Of a stretch of 12,630 bases of DNA, positions 9,699 to 12,630 are shown in pieces. The stretch is from Phoronis ovalis (Eukaryota; Phoronida; Phoronidae). Each line of letters opens with the position of its first letter. Position 1 is the stretch's first letter. The stretch covers positions 1-12,630 of the forward strand of contig JAOXYB010043492.1 in assembly GCA_028565635.1 (NCBI GenBank). Direction: 5' to 3'. The translations under genes were made by a program, and so were the position numbers. The notes under the pieces were generated by a model that searched no databases, was not told the origin of the DNA, and worked only from the letters and a program-made list of their open reading frames with translations.

Positions 9699-9837
9699 CT
9701 TTATTTTACAGGATCTGGGATGGCAGAGACAAATATTTTCACAAAAAGAAACAATGTCTTTGAAAAGCAATAAAGTCTTTATTTTACAGGATCTGAGACG
9801 GCAGAGACTAAGATCTTCCCAGAAAGAAACGATGTTT
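9699..9837 (-). terminator. Tandemly duplicated 3'-end module with two poly(A) signals
   Basis: Two copies of about 60 bases, 78 bases apart (9699-9760 and 9777-9837), both starting CTTTATTTTACAGGATCTG and sharing GGCAGAGAC and AGAAAC blocks. On the minus strand each copy carries AATAAA (9778-9783 and 9700-9705). The first signal lies about 213 bases past the stop of the minus-strand cysteine-rich exon, a normal 3' UTR length, with U-rich DNA after it. Two alternative cleavage sites are therefore likely for that gene. Confidence 0.55.
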
Positions 9838-9996
9838 TAATATTTTTGGTCTTGTATTTTACTTAACAACTCACGTTAAATATAAATCAGTGTCCGCTAC
9901 TGTAATGTTTTTAGTCTTACAGAAAGTATATTACAAAACAAAAATTAACAAGCTGCACCATTCTGTAATAGTCATACAGTGCAAATGTTCATGGAT

Positions 9997-10147
9997 TTAA
10001 AACATTCCATACGGCCTCATACAGCAAGGAACATAGCCTTCTCTGGTGCATCCAGGGAAAACAGTTTTAAAGTTTTTTTCAGTGAAGTCAGTTTTTCCAC
10101 CATCTCCACCACAGTAGTAACAGACGTCTAGTCTTCCCAGGTCTAAG
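9997..10147 (-). CDS. Terminal exon of a cysteine-rich peptide gene, unknown family
   Basis: On the minus strand a pyrimidine-rich CCCCTTTCTACAG acceptor is followed by one base completing a codon, then 49 codons and TAA. The peptide begins LDLGRLDVCYYCGGDGG and ends FPGCTREGYVPCCMRPYGMF. Its cysteines are at 9, 12, 33, 41 and 42, giving C-x2-C-x20-C-x7-CC. It is rich in Gly and aromatic residues and has about zero net charge. An odd number of cysteines suggests a partner in the missing upstream exon. The clean acceptor, open frame, non-AT-rich codons and downstream AATAAA on the same strand support a real gene. A secreted disulfide-rich peptide or extracellular domain is the natural reading, but the signal sequence is not visible and I do not recognise the family. 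Confidence 0.6.
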
Positions 10148-10421
10148 CTGTAGAAAGGGGCTTGCATGAATAATATAATTGGTAAAATATAGATGATACA
10201 GTAACATTAAATCAAAACAAAGCGGTGCCTACCATAAAATCGGTAGGAAGGGTAAGTTTTAAGACGTGTGAATGTGAATTTTCATGAACTTTTTTTATTA
10301 ATTCATGAACTGGTTGCTGGAAACACGTGACAGAGCTTTTAAGCTGCAATAAAATAAGTAGGGTCAGCAGCTGCCGATAAGGTAGGGTCGGGTTCCCTAA
10401 AACACACCATTTTTTAGGCCT
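10148..10421 (-). other. Presumed intron of the cysteine-rich gene, with repeat fragments
   Basis: No upstream exon of the minus-strand gene is visible. CCTACC and GGTAGG (10228-10247) form a small hairpin, and GGTAGGAAGGGTAAGTTT is echoed by GGTAGGGTCGGGTTCCC near 10381, probably remnants of an interspersed repeat. TTCATGAAC-like words occur near 10282 and 10302. Confidence 0.4.
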
Positions 10422-10794
10422 ATGATTATCTACTGTTCACCTGTCTTTTGTAAGAATTTATTAAAGTTGAGACGTACTACAGAAAATAATTTGGTTCTTG
10501 ATGAGTTAGGCCGATGTAGTCTTGATATAAGTTGGTTTGTTAAAGTAGTTAAATTTTCGTTGAAGGTTGTTTTAAGTCCAGCTTATAGACTTGTATACCA
10601 AACATATCAAGTGATGATTGATGATGTTAGTCATGGTCATAATAACTGGGCCTCTAGAGTAAGGGATCTTTTATCACAAACAGGACTCGGAGAAATATGG
10701 TTACAACCAGATGTAGGAGGTGTACAGTCTTGTCACAATTTTTAAACAACGTTTAACTGATATGTCTATAGCTTCTGTACAAGAAGCAGTGTAG
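10422..10794 (+). pseudogene. LINE (CR1/L2-like) reverse-transcriptase C-terminus, frameshifted
   Basis: The frame from about 10422 encodes FCKNLLKLRRTT, then ELGR (residues 28-31 counted from the ATG), SPAYRLVYQTYQVMIDD, and NNWASRVRDLL plus GLGEIWLQ (about 74-94). This order is the typical region beyond the polymerase domain in non-LTR retrotransposons common in marine invertebrates. A TAA interrupts it at about 10743, but shifting the frame by one gives FKQRLTDMSIASVQEAV up to a TAG at 10792, the expected continuation. It is thus a single-indel, truncated fragment. No endonuclease or catalytic polymerase motif (F/Y-A-D-D) is present. Clade assignment is from general resemblance only. Confidence 0.75.
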
Positions 10795-10810
10795 TTACCA
10801 CAACTGATCT

Positions 10811-10930
10811 ATGATGGCCTGCAATAGTCAGACAGTAGAGACAATAATCCAAATAAATGATAACATGTCAAAAGTTGAAATTACTGCTATGTTTGCTGTC
10901 AGAATGTTTTCTTTTACTTCCTTGCTCAAG
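10811..10930 (+). CDS. Possible first exon joined in frame to 11156
   Basis: An open frame of 40 codons starting ATGATGGCC, preceded in frame by a TGA at 10805, and ending CTCAAG before a GTGAGA donor. Joined to the acceptor at 11155 it stays in phase 0. An inner ATG at 10865 is an alternative start. The peptide (MSKVEITAMFAVRMFSFTSL near its end) has no recognisable domain. It directly follows LINE debris, so it may be fortuitous; equally, it could be a 5' UTR exon. Confidence 0.22.
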
Positions 10931-11155
10931 GTGAGAAGTTTAGAATAATATTGCCCATGGAATTGTATATTAATTATGACTATGAATGGTTACCTCGCTT
11001 AGGGAAATATCAGAACTAAATTCTTTTAAAAGAAAAATATGGTTCTGTCAAATCAGATCTTGTAATGTACCAGGATAAAGAAAATTAGTTACAGATAAAC
11101 AAAAAGACAATTTCTGGTATGCTTCAATAACGATTACATTATTTGTTATTTTCAG

Positions 11156-11273
11156 CCAACACTATTGTTACCAGTTATGCTAAAATATTGTCACGCATTG
11201 CTACTTTTATTTATCATTACGTGGATGAATGTATGCATACAAGGATATCCAAGGCTAGAGAGTGAGCTAAAAA
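11156..11273 (+). CDS. Possible signal-peptide exon of a secreted protein
   Basis: After a strong TTTGTTATTTTCAG acceptor the frame contains ATG at 11177, giving MLKYCHALLLLFIITWMNVC then IQG and YPRLESELK. This is a typical secretory signal: a basic N-terminus, a hydrophobic core, and a small residue (Gly) before a polar mature start. Candidate donors are GTGAGC at 11262 and GTATGT at 11274; both leave in phase 1. If unspliced, the frame ends at 11365 after about 62 residues. No downstream exon is visible before the repeat array. It is on the opposite strand from the cysteine-rich exon, so the two are not one gene as the DNA stands. Confidence 0.33.
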
Positions 11274-11520
11274 GTATGTACAAAATTAATGTTAAAAGTA
11301 TTAAATTTTGTAATACCATTGTTTGCACTGATTTATTTCTTAAGAACAATTATTATGAAAGTTAACAGCTTAAGCACTAAAATGTTACTTGTTACTGCAC
11401 TCTGTTGATGACTACTAGCAGTGTGAATATGAATTTTGCCATATGAACAATTAATTAGCACTGGTAAGTAGCTATAGTATGCCTATCCTTTTTATGTAGT
11501 CGTTGGGTCTACGGCGTTGG

Positions 11521-12630
11521 CGTCGTCGTATGTAACATTTTCTTTGTCTCGCTATAACGGCTTCAGCTTTCATCAGATCATCTTCGTATTTGGTACAGGG
11601 TAAGTACACGTCAAAGCGCAGGTCGGATATAATTTTGACCTCGATTACTTCCAACATGCCCGATTGGTGGCCATGTTTGTACCCGAGAGTGCACCTCACG
11701 TTGCGCCCATTTCGGGAAAGACGAAGCATTGACTTGATGATTCGAAGGTGGATTCACGTAGGCCATGGGTTGGTGGGTGTATTAGGCCAGGTGACATTTC
11801 AAAATGACCTTGAGAAGTAGGTCAAATTTTGAAACAAATCTTTGACAATTTTTGTTGCGCGTAACACTTTCTTTGTCGCGCAATAACTGCTTCAGTTTTT
11901 ATACGACCAACTTTATGTTTGGTACAGTGTAAATACAGGTCAAAATGCAGATCGTCTGTAATTTCCATGTGGATCACTTTCAAGATGGCCGACTGGCGGC
12001 CATCCTTTTTCCCGATAGAGCACGTTACGTTGCGCCCATTTTGGGAAAGACGAAGTGATGACTGGACGATTCGAAGGTGGATTCACGAAGGCCATGGGTT
12101 GGTGGGCTTATTAGGCCAGGTGATATTTCAAAATGACCTTGAGAAGTAGGTCAAATGTCGATACGAATCTTTGAAATTTTTGTTGCTTGTAACACTTTCT
12201 TTGTCATGCTTCAGCTTTTATCTGATCAGCTTTTTATTTGGTACAGGATAAATACAGGTCAAAATGCAGATCGTCTGTAATTTAGACATGGATCACTTTC
12301 AAGATAGCCGACTGGCGGCCATGTTTATTCTCGAGATGTTAGCTCGCAATAATAGCTTTTGTTTTTGTCGGATCATGTTCATATTTGGTACATGGTAAAT
12401 ACTGGTCAAAGTACACGAGTGATATAAGTTTGACCCCGATGACTTTCAACATGGCCGACTGGTGGCCATGTTTATACCCGAGAGTGCACGTTACGTTGCG
12501 CCCATTTTGGGATAGACGGAGCGATGACTGGACAATTCAAAGGTGGATTTAGACGGTGGGCGTATTAGGCCAGGCCACATTTCAAAATGACCTTGAGAAG
12601 TAGGTCAAATGCCGATGCGAATCTTCAACA
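11521..12630 (+). repeat. Composite tandem repeat, right copy (four units, runs off the end)
   Basis: The same family and orientation as 457-1378. A GTCGTCG head (11521-11528) precedes units starting at 11532, 11861 and 12189, periods 329 and 328 bases. The third unit is short and fuses near 12334 to a fourth that continues past the window. Each has GGTACA..TAAATAC, GGCCGACTGGTGGCC-like, TTGCGCCCATTT and AGGTCAAAT blocks. Two 76-codon frames (11590-11820, 11919-12149) look alike but begin at TTG and change at all codon positions, so they are not coding. Confidence 0.88.

Noticed and set aside
9711-9837. Plus-strand pair of exons after TTTATTTTACAG in the 78-bp duplication
   Set aside because: The two copies keep similar peptide frames, but changes are not biased to third positions and no donor follows. 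The minus-strand poly(A) reading is better supported.
11590-12149. Two similar 76-codon frames in the right repeat array
   Set aside because: They begin at TTG, not ATG, and the differences between copies fall at all three codon positions with about a third of residues changed. They are repeat units, not genes.

Overview
This window looks like AT-rich nuclear DNA from an invertebrate animal. Coding sequence is in short exons with GT-AG borders, there are AATAAA poly(A) signals and a TATA/initiator promoter, and most of the rest is interspersed repeats and non-autonomous transposons. The mix (GTCGTCG-headed dispersed repeats, CR1/L2-type LINE debris, CCCGGG-ended foldback elements) would suit a mollusc, perhaps a bivalve, but a cnidarian or other marine invertebrate is not excluded; this is inference. 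Nothing bacterial or viral is seen.

Layout. 1-456: no gene. 457-1378: first copy of a composite tandem repeat. 1646-3006: the last two exons (+) of a Rieske Fe-S protein, RFESD-like, with a poly(A) signal at 3084. 3100-3700: AT-rich DNA with hairpins and degenerate tandem repeats. 3931-4670: a hairpin and a foldback transposon (4125-4636) with an 8-bp target-site duplication (TSD). 4690-6800: no gene, partly repeat-derived (5195-5890). 6808-7654: a compact, apparently intronless gene (+) for an unrecognised 106-residue single-pass membrane protein, with TATA box, initiator and poly(A) signal. 7740-8171: a small degenerate repeat and an exon-like stretch. 8480-9198: two nested DNA elements, a second foldback element and a dimerised mariner-like MITE.

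9699-10147: the 3' end of a gene on the minus strand. Its terminal exon encodes an unfamiliar cysteine-rich peptide, and its presumed 3' UTR ends in a 78-bp tandem duplication that doubles the poly(A) signal. 10422-10794: a frameshifted LINE reverse-transcriptase C-terminus. 10811-11273: a tentative pair of exons (+), the second encoding a signal-peptide-like segment. 11521-12630: a second copy of the composite tandem repeat, same orientation, running off the window.

The genes show no common pathway; this is ordinary animal gene-plus-repeat terrain. The most unusual items are the cysteine-rich exon with its duplicated 3'-end module, the MITE dimer whose two hairpin arms differ in step between copies, and the two distant repeat arrays that share one internal deletion junction and a partly conserved hairpin.
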